The translations under genes and the position numbers were made by a program. From the NCBI GenBank assembly GCA_017476605.1, contig JAFUZM010000223.1, forward strand, positions 1-52,252: a stretch of 52,252 bases of DNA, written 5' to 3'. The notes under the pieces were generated by a model. That model worked only from the letters and a program-made list of their open reading frames with translations, made no database searches and had not been told where the DNA came from. Positions 6,666 to 15,895 of the stretch are shown piece by piece (the stretch's first letter is position 1; each line of letters starts with the position of its first letter). This DNA comes from Clostridia bacterium. GTDB lineage: Bacteria > Bacillota > Clostridia > Christensenellales > Aristaeellaceae.

Positions 6666-8248
6666 TGAGGATTTTATTTACTGGAGTAGGTAGGCGCATT
6701 GAGCTTCTTCAGGCTTTTCGCAATGCTGCTCTTGTTTTGAATAAGGATCTGAAGATTTATGGCGCGGACATGGCAGGGACAGCCCCTGCTCTTGCCTATT
6801 GTGACTTCACACGCCGGGTGGTTGCGATGAAGGATCCGGGGTATATTCAGAATCTTCTTGATATTTGTATAGCTGATCATATTGACCTCCTCATCCCCAC
6901 CATTGATACGGATTTACTGATTCTCTCTGAGAATAAGGAACAATTCGAAGCAATAGGTACGCGAGTTATGATCAGCGCACCAGATAAGATTCGGATATGC
7001 CGTGACAAGAATAACACATCTCAGTTTTTCGTAGATTGTGGACTGCATGCCCCAATGCCGGTTAATGACTGGAAAGAATATAAGAGCGGCTTCCCTGCCT
7101 TTATAAAACCAAAGGATGGAAGTAGCTCTATCAATGCATTTAAGGTAGAAAATGAAGAAGAACTTGAAGTATACGCTGGACAAGTAGAGGACTACATAGT
7201 ACAGCCCTTTGTAAGCGGAAGAGAGTACACAATTGATATCTTCTGTGATCGGGATGGTGAACCGATTTCAATTGTCCCGCGTGAAAGACTGCAGGTTAGA
7301 GCCGGAGAGGTTCTTAAGACAAGAATAGAACTTGACCAGACAATGATTGAAGAAGCGAAAGTCTTGTGCGCTGCTTTCAAACCATGCGGTCCGATGACAG
7401 TACAACTTATCCGAGATGCTGAAGGAATCGATTGGTACATTGAAATCAATCCTCGGTTTGGCGGCGGAGCACCATTATCCATGAAAGCTGGTGCGAGAAG
7501 CGCCGAGGCAATTCTGAAGCTTATGGATGGTGAAGAGGTTGAGGAACAGAAGGTTGCCGATGGTGCAATCTACAGCCGTTTCGATCAGTCTGTTTGCATA
7601 ACAGAGGGTAAGGGTCAGATTAAAGGTGTTATTTTCGACCTGGACGACACGCTATACAGCGAGAAAGAATATGTCAGGAGCGGCTATAAGGCCATCAGTG
7701 ACTATCTTGGCGGCGGATATGAAGAGAGACTCTGGAGTTTCTTTGAAGCCGGGAAACCCGCCATTGATGAACTGCTGAAAGAACTGGGAAGGCAGAACGA
7801 GAAAGCAGAAGCATTGGAAGCTTATCGTTCTCACAAGCCGGACATTCACCCCTATCCCGGTGCGGTAGAGGTGATAGAAGAACTGATGTCGAAGGGCATC
7901 AAGGTCGGCATCATTACTGATGGTAGACCAGAAGGACAGCGGAAAAAACTGGAAGCTCTGGGGCTTTCGGTTGACGATGTGATCATCACAGATGAGCTTG
8001 GTGGCATTCAATTTCGCAAACCTTGTGATATAGCATTCCGCATAATGACAACACGGTGGAGATTGAATCCTACTGATATTGTTTACGTTGGAGACAATCC
8101 GGCGAAAGATTTTCAGGCTCCGCAGCAGCTTGGAATGAGGAGCTTGTGGTTTAAAAATGAGGATGGATTGTATTACGCGGAAGGTACCATGCAGTTTGTA
8201 AATAATATAAATGAATTTGCTGCAATTCTCACAGTGCAAGAAGGATAG
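6665..8248 (+). CDS. ATP-grasp ligase fused to a HAD-family phosphatase
   Basis: 527 residues from ATG 6665 (GGAG at 6653-6656), overlapping the previous stop by one base. Residues 1-320 form a carbamoyl-phosphate-synthase-like ATP-grasp unit: ILFTGVGRRIELL (pre-ATP-grasp), PAFIKPKDGSSS, VQPFVSGREYTIDIF and YIEINPRFGGGAPLS (metal and ATP site). Residues 323-527 are a HAD subfamily I hydrolase: FDLDDTLYS with nucleophile Asp near 325, IITDGR, and YVGDNPAKD. ATP-grasp enzymes couple a carboxylate to an amine through an acyl phosphate; HAD domains remove phosphate. The substrate is unknown; the neighbours suggest synthesis of a decoration for the polymer, for example an amide-linked group. Confidence 0.8.
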   Translation: MRILFTGVGRRIELLQAFRNAALVLNKDLKIYGADMAGTAPALAYCDFTRRVVAMKDPGYIQNLLDICIADHIDLLIPTIDTDLLILSENKEQFEAIGTRVMISAPDKIRICRDKNNTSQFFVDCGLHAPMPVNDWKEYKSGFPAFIKPKDGSSSINAFKVENEEELEVYAGQVEDYIVQPFVSGREYTIDIFCDRDGEPISIVPRERLQVRAGEVLKTRIELDQTMIEEAKVLCAAFKPCGPMTVQLIRDAEGIDWYIEINPRFGGGAPLSMKAGARSAEAILKLMDGEEVEEQKVADGAIYSRFDQSVCITEGKGQIKGVIFDLDDTLYSEKEYVRSGYKAISDYLGGGYEERLWSFFEAGKPAIDELLKELGRQNEKAEALEAYRSHKPDIHPYPGAVEVIEELMSKGIKVGIITDGRPEGQRKKLEALGLSVDDVIITDELGGIQFRKPCDIAFRIMTTRWRLNPTDIVYVGDNPAKDFQAPQQLGMRSLWFKNEDGLYYAEGTMQFVNNINEFAAILTVQEG

Positions 8249-8253
8249 TATAA

Positions 8254-9033
8254 ATGGATATTAATAACGAATATGGCACATTACAGATGCAGCAGTATCT
8301 GCTCCCGATGCTTATTGATCTTGATAAGTTCTGCAGGGAAAACGACATCAAGTATTCCCTCAGCGATGGAACTTTGTTAGGAGCGGTGCGGCATAAAGGC
8401 TTTATTCCTTGGGATGATGATATTGACCTGACTCTTGACCGTGAGAATTTCAATAAGTTTATTGCGGCGGCGGAGAATAGTTTACCTGAACAATATGAGA
8501 TTATTTTCGACATCTGGATCAGGCGTATTTCCCGAAAGGACAATCCAAAGAAAAATGCCTTTCCACCAGAGGGGTGCATAGACCTTTTCGTGTTTGATTA
8601 TGTCCCGGAAAATCCCCGAAAAGAAAAACGCCAGGTATTTCTACTTAGACTACTGCAGGGCATGATTAAAACGAAAGTTATCTACGAAGGGTTTTCTCTT
8701 CCTAAGAAAGTAATGCTGTTTGGTTCTCATGCAATAGGGAAATTATTCTCCAGAAAAACGAAACAGAAATGGTATGACTCAATTTCGCAATGGGGTGATC
8801 ATGAGAATGCAAGCCTGATAGCGAGATATAACGGGTCGTACAAGGGCGTTGGAAACGCAAGGTATCCGGCGGATATCATTAGCGAATATGAAAACATACA
8901 ATTTGAAGGGCTGCAATTCATGGCAGTGAAGGGATGGGACAAATTCCTTTCAATCATGTATGGAGATTATATGAAAGTGCCTGAGAAAAGTAAAAGAATT
9001 ACTACTCATGAACATATAGGGCAAAAAACATAA
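8254..9033 (+). CDS. LicD-family phosphotransferase (first of three)
   Basis: 259 residues. The LicD core is plain at residues 28-75: [20 protein letters not shown], then WDDDIDL, the metal- and nucleotide-binding D-D-D-I-D segment of the family. [11 protein letters not shown] follows near residue 110. LicD proteins are best known for transferring phosphorylcholine from CDP-choline to surface glycans. Here the donor is unknown, and no choline kinase or LicC gene is in view. Five bases separate it from the ATP-grasp/HAD gene. It is predicted to be cytoplasmic or peripheral. Confidence 0.88.
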   Translation: MDINNEYGTLQMQQYLLPMLIDLDKFCRENDIKYSLSDGTLLGAVRHKGFIPWDDDIDLTLDRENFNKFIAAAENSLPEQYEIIFDIWIRRISRKDNPKKNAFPPEGCIDLFVFDYVPENPRKEKRQVFLLRLLQGMIKTKVIYEGFSLPKKVMLFGSHAIGKLFSRKTKQKWYDSISQWGDHENASLIARYNGSYKGVGNARYPADIISEYENIQFEGLQFMAVKGWDKFLSIMYGDYMKVPEKSKRITTHEHIGQKT

Positions 9034-9070
9034 TGAATATTTACCAAAAAGACTTTGTAGGAGGACAAAA

Positions 9071-10144
9071 ATGTTAAATTTCACTGTAGGACCTGTGATG
9101 TGTAGTGATGCTGTTCGTGCTGTTGGGGGCGAGCAGGTGCCGTATTTTCGAACTCCTGAGTTTTCTGCAGTTATGTTGGAGAACGAGAAGCTGATGCTTA
9201 AATTCGCAAAAGCTCCGAAAGGCTCAAGAGCAGCATTTATGACCAACTCTTCCACAGGATCAATGGAAGCTGTGGTTATGAATTGTTTTAATGGGAGCGA
9301 TAATGTCCTTGTAATTGATGGCGGAAGCTTTGGGCATCGTTTTGTAGAATTGTGTGAGATTCACGAGGTGCCGCATACCATCCTCAAACTCAACCATGGA
9401 CAGAAACTCACCAAAGAGCGTTTGTATGAATATGACGGGCAAGGATTTACCGGCCTTCTTGTTAACATTGATGAAACATCCACAGGTGTGCTGTACGACT
9501 CTGAAATGATCGGAGGGTTCTGCAAAAAGAATAACATCTTCTTTGTTTGCGATTGTGTTTCTGCTTTCCTTGCTGATCCTTTTGATATGGCTCGTTGTGG
9601 CGCAGACGTTATGATCACTGGCTCTCAGAAAGTTCTTGCATGTCCTCCCGGTATCTCGATTATTATCTTAGCCCCAAGAGCTGTAGAGCGTGTGACAAAC
9701 CGTAAGGTAAAATCCATGTATTTCAATCTGGCTGATGTGCTTAAAAATATGGAGCGTGGTCAGACGCCGTTTACACCAGCCGTGGGTATACTGCGTCAGA
9801 TAAATACTAGACTGAAAGAAATCGAAGCTGCTGGCGGCGCGGATGTTGAAATTGCCCGTGTTGCGGCACAGGCTGAAGATTTTAGAACTAAAATTAAAGA
9901 GCTTCCGTTTGAGTTTGTTTCTGAATCTCCAGCTAATGGAGTTACACCGGTACATCCTTTGAATGCAGATGCCTATAAGATTTTCGAGATTCTCAAAGAT
10001 GAATATGAAATTTGGATTTGCCCGAACGGCGGCGATATGAAGAACACGATTTTCCGGGTAGGGCACATTGGCTATCTCAATCATGAAGACAATACGACAC
10101 TGATTAACGCCTTGAAGGATATGCAGAAGCGGGGCATGCTGTAA
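9071..10144 (+). CDS. Class V PLP aminotransferase
   Basis: 357 residues. FTVGPVMCS at the start and [10 protein letters not shown] near 58-70 are typical of the alanine-glyoxylate / 2-aminoethylphosphonate transaminase branch. [13 protein letters not shown] carries the ring-stacking Asp, and [12 protein letters not shown] has the Schiff-base Lys at about 187. RVGHIGYLN near the C-terminus is the usual carboxylate-binding region. It may aminate a small phosphorylated or phosphonate ketone or aldehyde. Because it is followed by a cytidylyltransferase fusion and LicD genes, I infer it makes an amino-alcohol or aminophosphonate head group. No phosphonopyruvate mutase is in the window, so the phosphonate option is unproven. 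GTAGGAGG precedes the ATG. Confidence 0.8.
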   Translation: MLNFTVGPVMCSDAVRAVGGEQVPYFRTPEFSAVMLENEKLMLKFAKAPKGSRAAFMTNSSTGSMEAVVMNCFNGSDNVLVIDGGSFGHRFVELCEIHEVPHTILKLNHGQKLTKERLYEYDGQGFTGLLVNIDETSTGVLYDSEMIGGFCKKNNIFFVCDCVSAFLADPFDMARCGADVMITGSQKVLACPPGISIIILAPRAVERVTNRKVKSMYFNLADVLKNMERGQTPFTPAVGILRQINTRLKEIEAAGGADVEIARVAAQAEDFRTKIKELPFEFVSESPANGVTPVHPLNADAYKIFEILKDEYEIWICPNGGDMKNTIFRVGHIGYLNHEDNTTLINALKDMQKRGML

Positions 10145-10168
10145 GGCTGTATTGAACGGGGAATGAGC

Positions 10169-11443
10169 ATGGTTAAGGTTATTACTTATGGAACGTATGA
10201 TTTACTGCATTACGGACATATCAGACTTCTTGAGAGAGCTAAAGCATTGGGTGATTATTTGATCGTCGGTATTACATCAGATGATTATGATAAGACCCGT
10301 GGCAAGATAAACAATCAGCAATCATTGATCGAACGTATTGCTGCAGTGAAAGCAACTGGAATCGCCGATGAAATTATCGTTGAGGAATATGAAGGTCAGA
10401 AGATTGACGATATACGCCGATACGATGTTGATATTTTTACTGTTGGCTCAGACTGGGAAGGCAAGTTTGATTACCTGAATGAGTATTGTAAAGTCATTTA
10501 TCTTCCAAGAACAGAAGGCGTTTCTAGCTCAGAAATTAGAGCAGAGAAACGAAAGCTTATAATCGGTACAATTGGAGAAGGAAATCTCTGTAAAAAATTC
10601 ATCCGTGAGATGAAGTTTGTCAACGGCGTAGAGTACAAGGAATGCGGAGATTCTTTGGAAAATGTCGATGCGGTGTATGTTGCTACGCATCCCGATAATC
10701 ACTATTCTGATGTTAAGAGAGCTCTTGAAGCAGGAATGCATGTGATCTGTGAATCTCCCATTGCACTGTCGCTATCAGAGTGCCAGGAGCTGATGAATCT
10801 TGCGCATGAGAAGAATCTTGTCCTTGCCGATGCAATCAAGACAGCTTATTCCACCGCATATTCTCGACTCCTTGTTGTGGCCAAGAGCGGGCGTATCGGC
10901 GACATTGTCTCTGTTGACGCTGTATGTAGTAGTCTTGCAGATGGCGCTACGGAGCAGGGGGTTAATCTAAGTAAGAAACAAAACAGTATCTGTGCCTGGG
11001 GGCCCACCGCTATGCTGCCGGTATTTCAATTGCTTGGCAAGGAATATAGATCAAAATCAATCGTGACGAGGATTCTCGATAAGAACCTAAATTATGATGG
11101 ATTTACAAAGATTGACTTTGTGTTTGATAAAGCAGTTGCGTCTGTGAAAGTTGCAAAGGCAGCTAAAGCAGAAGGTGAACTGATCATTAGTGGCACAAAG
11201 GGTTATATTTATGTTCCAGCTCCTTGGTGGAAGACGGATTATTTCGAGGTGAGATTTGAAAACGCAGCGGATAACAAACGTCATTTCTATCAGTTGGATG
11301 GAGAAGGCATTCGATATGAAATTGTTGCTTTTGCTAAGGCTGTTGAGAGTGGACGACATAATATCTATATAGGCGAAGAAACATCTAAAGCCATCGTAGG
11401 TGTTATCGAAGATTTTAATAGGCACAATTATACAGAAATCTGA
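10169..11443 (+). CDS. Cytidylyltransferase fused to a Gfo/Idh/MocA oxidoreductase-like domain
   Basis: 424 residues from ATG 10169, chosen over ATG 10163 because GGGG sits seven bases upstream of the second. Residues 1-130 are a TagD-like nucleotidyltransferase: YGTYDLLHYGHIRLLERA with the H-x-G-H motif, and EGVSSSEIR as the family's final motif. Residues 132-424 are Gfo/Idh/MocA-like: LIIGTIGEGN (dinucleotide fold) and DAVYVATHPDNHYSDVKRAL. The usual catalytic E-K-P motif reads E-S-P (in HVICESPIALS), so the Lys is missing and hydride chemistry may be altered or lost. It probably activates a small alcohol phosphate as a CDP derivative for the LicD proteins, by inference. Confidence 0.8.
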   Translation: MVKVITYGTYDLLHYGHIRLLERAKALGDYLIVGITSDDYDKTRGKINNQQSLIERIAAVKATGIADEIIVEEYEGQKIDDIRRYDVDIFTVGSDWEGKFDYLNEYCKVIYLPRTEGVSSSEIRAEKRKLIIGTIGEGNLCKKFIREMKFVNGVEYKECGDSLENVDAVYVATHPDNHYSDVKRALEAGMHVICESPIALSLSECQELMNLAHEKNLVLADAIKTAYSTAYSRLLVVAKSGRIGDIVSVDAVCSSLADGATEQGVNLSKKQNSICAWGPTAMLPVFQLLGKEYRSKSIVTRILDKNLNYDGFTKIDFVFDKAVASVKVAKAAKAEGELIISGTKGYIYVPAPWWKTDYFEVRFENAADNKRHFYQLDGEGIRYEIVAFAKAVESGRHNIYIGEETSKAIVGVIEDFNRHNYTEI

Positions 11444-11454
11444 GCAGGTGCGGT

Positions 11455-12315
11455 ATGAGCAAAGCAAAGGAATTGAGTCCTGAACAATTTAGACGTATGC
11501 AGCTTGTCGAATTGGATATGCTTGTAGAGTTTGATCGTGTTTGTCGGGATAACAATATTGACTATGTTCTGTTTGGGGGCAGCCTCTTAGGTGCGGTACG
11601 GCATCAAGGATATATCCCATGGGATGATGACGCGGACATCGGTATGCTTCGCGAGGATTATGATCGCTTCAAGCAGCATCTCAACGAGCTTGATTCGTCA
11701 ATCTGTTATTTTCAGGACCACGATACCGATCCGGAATATAGGTGGGGGTATGGAAAGCTCCGTAGGACAGGAACAAAATATATCCGTGTAGGGCAGGAGC
11801 ATTTGAAGTGTAAGACTGGAATATTTGTGGATGTATTTCCTATGGATGATATTCCTCTTACTGTTCCAGGACAGATTCTGCAAGATTGGCACTGCTTTTG
11901 CCTGAGAAAGATTCTATGGTCCGAAGTCGCCAGAGTTAATACGAAGGGGTTCTGGAAAATATGGTTCACGATGTTATCAAAGATACCGATTTCTGTTCCG
12001 TTCAATGGTTATAAAAGATATGCTCAAAAAAGCCATAATACTACTCCCAATCGTGTAAGATGCTTATCTTTCCCCGCTACAGGAACATTATATAAGAAGA
12101 ATCCATTGGCAGAGCGTTATGGTATGCCAAAAGAATGGTTTACAGATCGACAGGAATATCTCTTCGAGGGAAAAAAATTTTTCAGTTCCCGAGATTACGA
12201 TGCAGTTTTGAAGTACATCTATGGCGATTACATGAAGCTGCCTGATGAAAAAGGAAGAGAGCAACATTCTCCTTTCTCCGAGATCGAGTTCCCAGCAGAT
12301 TCAAGCGAGGGTTAA
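11455..12315 (+). CDS. LicD-family phosphotransferase (second of three)
   Basis: 286 residues. The core is FGGSLLGAVRHQGYIPWDDD followed by A-D-I-G at residues 41-65, then WGYGKLRRTGT and IFVDVFPMDDIP, all typical of LicD. The second acidic position varies (D-D-D-A-D instead of D-D-D-I-D). It ends with the family's Y-G-D-Y-M-K-L-P segment, which the first LicD also has. It lies 11 bases after the cytidylyltransferase fusion and 5 bases before the GNAT gene, so they are probably translated together. Confidence 0.88.
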   Translation: MSKAKELSPEQFRRMQLVELDMLVEFDRVCRDNNIDYVLFGGSLLGAVRHQGYIPWDDDADIGMLREDYDRFKQHLNELDSSICYFQDHDTDPEYRWGYGKLRRTGTKYIRVGQEHLKCKTGIFVDVFPMDDIPLTVPGQILQDWHCFCLRKILWSEVARVNTKGFWKIWFTMLSKIPISVPFNGYKRYAQKSHNTTPNRVRCLSFPATGTLYKKNPLAERYGMPKEWFTDRQEYLFEGKKFFSSRDYDAVLKYIYGDYMKLPDEKGREQHSPFSEIEFPADSSEG

Positions 12316-12320
12316 GAATT

Positions 12321-13118
12321 ATGATAACAAAGTGCATAAAGGCGGATGAGACGAGAATCATTTCATATATTGGGAATGATTATCCGTCATGCCTTTACCT
12401 GTATTTAGATTTATTAAAATATGGGATAGAGTCGGATACGGTATCCGTCTATCTTCAGACGAGAGATGATGAAGTGGAGGCTCTTCTCCTGAAGTATTAC
12501 TCATGCCTGCACGTTTACTCAAGGAACAATGCTTTTGATGCGGATGAACTGGCGGAATTCTTCTGCGACGATAATTATACGATGTTATATTGCACTGCTG
12601 AGACGGCAGAACGTGTATATCGAGTCTTGCCGAAGGAAGTGAAAACTAAGTCGACCATTACACGAGGATGGGTAGCACAGATACAGCAGGTAGATCATGA
12701 ACCTCATGGGTTGGCTGTACCAGCAGAAACACAGGATTTCGATCAAATTGTCAGATTAATCTATGACGATGAAGACATTGGAAGATCCTATAAATTCGAA
12801 GAATTATCCAGACAATTGGAAGAGCGTAACCAACAGGGATATGCGAGGAATCTTGTAATAAAAATAGATAATTTGGTTATCGCCCACGCTTGCACGAATG
12901 CTGAATACGAAACGATTGCTGTTGTTGCAGAATTGCTGGTCAAGAAAGAATATAGGCAAAAAGGATATGCATCTGAAATATGGCGCGCAATCTGCTCACA
13001 GCTTCTTTCTGAAGGTAAAGAAGTGTTTTCCTTCTACTATTCTGAAGAATCCAGAGCACTTCATAAACACATAGGTTTTTATGAAGTCTGTGAGTGGGCT
13101 AAAGTTGTTATTTCGTGA
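12321..13118 (+). CDS. GNAT-family N-acetyltransferase with a long N-terminal domain
   Basis: 265 residues. The C-terminal half carries the acetyl-CoA site: AVVAELLVKKEYRQKGYASE (motif A, R/Q-x-x-G-x-A-like) and a final HKHIGFYEVCEW strand, with Tyr available as general acid. The first 130 residues resemble no family I can name and may bind the substrate, as in two-part GNAT proteins. It lies between two LicD genes, so it may acetylate an amino sugar or the aminated head group made by the upstream aminotransferase; this is inference. It is cytoplasmic. Confidence 0.75.
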   Translation: MITKCIKADETRIISYIGNDYPSCLYLYLDLLKYGIESDTVSVYLQTRDDEVEALLLKYYSCLHVYSRNNAFDADELAEFFCDDNYTMLYCTAETAERVYRVLPKEVKTKSTITRGWVAQIQQVDHEPHGLAVPAETQDFDQIVRLIYDDEDIGRSYKFEELSRQLEERNQQGYARNLVIKIDNLVIAHACTNAEYETIAVVAELLVKKEYRQKGYASEIWRAICSQLLSEGKEVFSFYYSEESRALHKHIGFYEVCEWAKVVIS

Positions 13119-13126
13119 GGTGCCGT

Positions 13127-13984
13127 ATGAGCGATAACAAGTTGAAAAGAATATGGGATGTCGAGATAGATCTTCTTGAAAAATGCAAAGCAATTTGCAA
13201 GAAGTACAATTTGAACTATTGTGCTTCTTCGGGAACGTTGCTGGGTGCTGTCAGACACAAAGGCTTTATTCCATGGGATGACGATATTGACCTTTTTTTG
13301 CCTTGGGAAGACTACAAGAAATTTATGGAGGTCGCCCCTGACGAATGCGAGTATCCATATTTCTTCCAAAGCTTTTTAACTGAAACAGATGGTGAAGCAA
13401 GTGCCAGTAGACTTAGAAGAAGCGATACTACAGGATTCACCAAATGGGAATATGAAAATGTTGGGCCGGATTATGACAGAGGGATTTTCATTGATATTTT
13501 TCCGTTGTTTAATGTCCCAGATTCGGAAGAAGAACGTCGTATTCAGAAAGAGTCTATAATGTTTTTCTGGAAATGCATACGAGGACATGATGCACTATCG
13601 CAAATGCAACGCGGAGAGGTTCCTAATAAAGATTACGTTCAGTATATACCCTACTATAAGAGTGTAAGACAGGGTATGACTATCATTGATATTAAGTGGG
13701 CTTATTTAAATGCGTGTGCCATGGTGCAGAGTAGAACTAAAGAAGTTGGAGCGACCTCTTCGAGGGTGCATTTACCTTCTCTTATGTGGAAATCAGAATT
13801 ATATGATTCTTATGTTGAACTGCCATTCGAGGGCACTACAATTCGGTGCCCTGCACAATACGAAAAAGTTCTAGATAAACAATATGGAGATTGGCGAACT
13901 CCGGTAGAAAACGGAGCCAGACATGAGATGGTTGCTGTTGATACAACAAAACCATGGAGAGAATTTGACTATTCGGTTCTATAA
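13127..13984 (+). CDS. LicD-family phosphotransferase (third of three)
   Basis: 285 residues from ATG 13127. An in-frame GTG at 13115 overlaps the preceding stop and sits in the GAGGTG ribosome-binding region, so the ATG is preferred. The core [20 protein letters not shown] followed by I-D-L is at about 33-56, with IFIDIFPLFNVP near 125. It shares the C-terminal Y-G-D-W segment. The three LicD proteins differ along their lengths, so they are not recent duplicates and may act on different positions or donors. Confidence 0.88.
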   Translation: MSDNKLKRIWDVEIDLLEKCKAICKKYNLNYCASSGTLLGAVRHKGFIPWDDDIDLFLPWEDYKKFMEVAPDECEYPYFFQSFLTETDGEASASRLRRSDTTGFTKWEYENVGPDYDRGIFIDIFPLFNVPDSEEERRIQKESIMFFWKCIRGHDALSQMQRGEVPNKDYVQYIPYYKSVRQGMTIIDIKWAYLNACAMVQSRTKEVGATSSRVHLPSLMWKSELYDSYVELPFEGTTIRCPAQYEKVLDKQYGDWRTPVENGARHEMVAVDTTKPWREFDYSVL

Positions 13985-14022
13985 AAATTTCTGACATACA
14001 TTTTAATGGAAAAGCAGGTTTT

Positions 14023-14499
14023 ATGAAATTAGCTTTTTTAATGTGGCTTATCAATTTACCTATCTCATATGTCTTAAGAATGAAACTATTAAACTATGCA
14101 GGGGCCAAGGTAAATAATGCCAAAATTCGGAGACTATTCTTTTTAGATCATCCAACCAGATTGTCAATAGGAGATCAGTCGTTTATTAATTATTTTTGCC
14201 ATATCCACTGTGGTGATTATGGCCATGTGAGTATCGGAAAAAATGTTTTTATCGGTCCGGATGTCAAATTGTGTTGTGTGTCTCATGAAGTAGGAGACAA
14301 TAGCAAAAGAGCAGGAAAGGCATTGTCTGGTGATATTGTTATAGAAGATGGTGTTTGGATAGGGATAGGCTCAATTATTTTGCCTGGAGTTCAAATTGGG
14401 ACAGGAAGTGTAGTTGCAGCGGGTTCCGTTGTAACAAAGAATGTTCCATCCGATGTATTAGTGGGGGGGTGCCCGGCAAAGGTAATTAGACAACTCTGA
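14023..14499 (+). CDS. Left-handed beta-helix (hexapeptide) acyltransferase
   Basis: 158 residues. After a hydrophobic start (residues 3-20) it has hexapeptide turns: RLSIGDQSFI, HVSIGKNVFIGPDVKL, then DIVIEDGVWIGIGSIILPGV and IGTGSVVAAGSVVTKNVPSD, ending GGCPAKVIRQL. This is the xenobiotic/maltose-type O-acetyltransferase group, active as trimers with acetyl-CoA. The loop with C-C-V-S-H-E carries the likely catalytic His. It probably O-acetylates a sugar of the repeat unit. The gene is visibly AT-richer than those before 13000, as are most genes from here to the flippase. Confidence 0.85.
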   Translation: MKLAFLMWLINLPISYVLRMKLLNYAGAKVNNAKIRRLFFLDHPTRLSIGDQSFINYFCHIHCGDYGHVSIGKNVFIGPDVKLCCVSHEVGDNSKRAGKALSGDIVIEDGVWIGIGSIILPGVQIGTGSVVAAGSVVTKNVPSDVLVGGCPAKVIRQL

Positions 14500-14800
14500 T
14501 TTATAACGAGAAATTATTTAAGTCCTTTGACCAAAACCGATGTAGAAGTCGTGGTAAGTAGGCTTAGAGTGGATGATATGATTGACTTCATGAAATGAGA
14601 CTCTGAAAATCCAGGTCTTCGCCATCCCCGAAAGAGAGATAATCATAATGAATTCCTGCTATGATAATTGTGCTTGATTTGGGTGAATAATGTTTCCAAA
14701 AGAAGCGGGCATTATTTCTATGCGTATACATTCAAACATACTAAAACGTTTCATCCATATTTAGAGATCGAATTGGTTTTATTTGGGAGTAATTAGCAAA
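14500..14800 (+). other. 300-base gap inside the polysaccharide operon
   Basis: No gene is recognised. The frame of the preceding acetyltransferase stays open for 31 codons after its TGA (to about 14598), which may be chance or remnant sequence. A weak hairpin ATCATA/TATGAT lies at 14642-14665. GGGAG at 14785-14789 serves the next gene. The gap may mark a junction between modules of different origin. Confidence 0.35.
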
Positions 14801-15895
14801 ATGAAAGAAACAATACTCATCATTAGCAATGTTACAAATGGCCTGTTCCTTTTTAGGCGTGAACTAATCGAACGACTCGTACAGGAATATGACGTGGAAA
14901 TACTTGCTGGTGATACTGGCAGCGTTGATAATCTCAGAAATATGGGTTGTAATGTTACTATAACCAATATGGAACGTCATGGAACGAATCCGATTAAAGA
15001 GCTTCAGCTCTTGCGCTATTATATAAGCCAAATCAAAAGAATTAATCCGAAGATTGTTCTTACTTATACAATTAAGCCCAACATATATGGCGGCATGGCT
15101 TGTGCCAGCCTGGGAGTTCCTTATGTGGCTAATATTACTGGTTTGGGTATGGCAGTTGAACAACCGGGACTACTTCAAAAGCCTACTCTATTCTTGTTAA
15201 AGCGTGGACTTAGAAAAGCGCAGAAAGTGTTCTTCCAAAATACAGAAAACAGGGACTTTCTTTTGAAACATCACGTTATTAAAGGAAAGTATGATCTTAT
15301 CCCAGGTTCCGGTGTCAATCTGGAACGTTTTCCTCTGCTGGATTATCCGCAAGGTGAAACTGTCGATTTCGTGTTTATTTCACGCATCATGAAGGAAAAA
15401 GGAATCGATCAGTACCTCGATGCTGCAAAGTATATCCGAGCAAAATATCCGGTTACAAGATTTCATGTTTGTGGTGGAGCGGGAGAGGAGTATAAAAAAC
15501 TTCTTGAGGAGCTTACAAAGCAAGACATAATTGAGTATCACGGTAAAATAAGCGATGTAGTTGGCATGCATAAAATATCAGCTTGTACTATCCACCCTAC
15601 CTATTATCCAGAAGGAATGAGCAATGTACTTCTTGAGTCCTGTGCTTGTGGGCGACCGATTATTACCACGGATCGCCCCGGTTGCCGTGAGATTGTCGAT
15701 GATGGTGTGAATGGCTATGTGGTAAAGCAGCAGGATAGTCATGATTTGATTGAAAAGATTGAGAGATTCTTAAACCTAAGCTGGGAAGAGCGCAAACAAA
15801 TGGGATTAAGAGGACGAGTTAAAGTAGAACGAGAGTTCGATAGAGATATTGTGGTTAGCAAGTATTTGGGGGAAATCAAGCGTGCTGGACTATAA
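14801..15895 (+). CDS. Glycosyltransferase family 4 (GT-B fold)
   Basis: 364 residues from ATG 14801; GGGAG at 14785-14789 sets this start, although the frame is open from a TTG at 14783. The N-terminal domain has ISNVTNGLFLFRRELIERL and NIYGGMACASLGVPYVANIT. The C-terminal donor domain has FVFISRIMKEKGIDQYLDAA, HGKISDV and the E-x7-E element in YYPEGMSNVLLESCACGRPI followed by TTDRPGCREIV. The family retains stereochemistry and uses a nucleotide sugar on the cytoplasmic face; the overall look is of the HexNAc/galactosyl group, but the donor cannot be fixed. Confidence 0.88.
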   Translation: MKETILIISNVTNGLFLFRRELIERLVQEYDVEILAGDTGSVDNLRNMGCNVTITNMERHGTNPIKELQLLRYYISQIKRINPKIVLTYTIKPNIYGGMACASLGVPYVANITGLGMAVEQPGLLQKPTLFLLKRGLRKAQKVFFQNTENRDFLLKHHVIKGKYDLIPGSGVNLERFPLLDYPQGETVDFVFISRIMKEKGIDQYLDAAKYIRAKYPVTRFHVCGGAGEEYKKLLEELTKQDIIEYHGKISDVVGMHKISACTIHPTYYPEGMSNVLLESCACGRPIITTDRPGCREIVDDGVNGYVVKQQDSHDLIEKIERFLNLSWEERKQMGLRGRVKVEREFDRDIVVSKYLGEIKRAGL

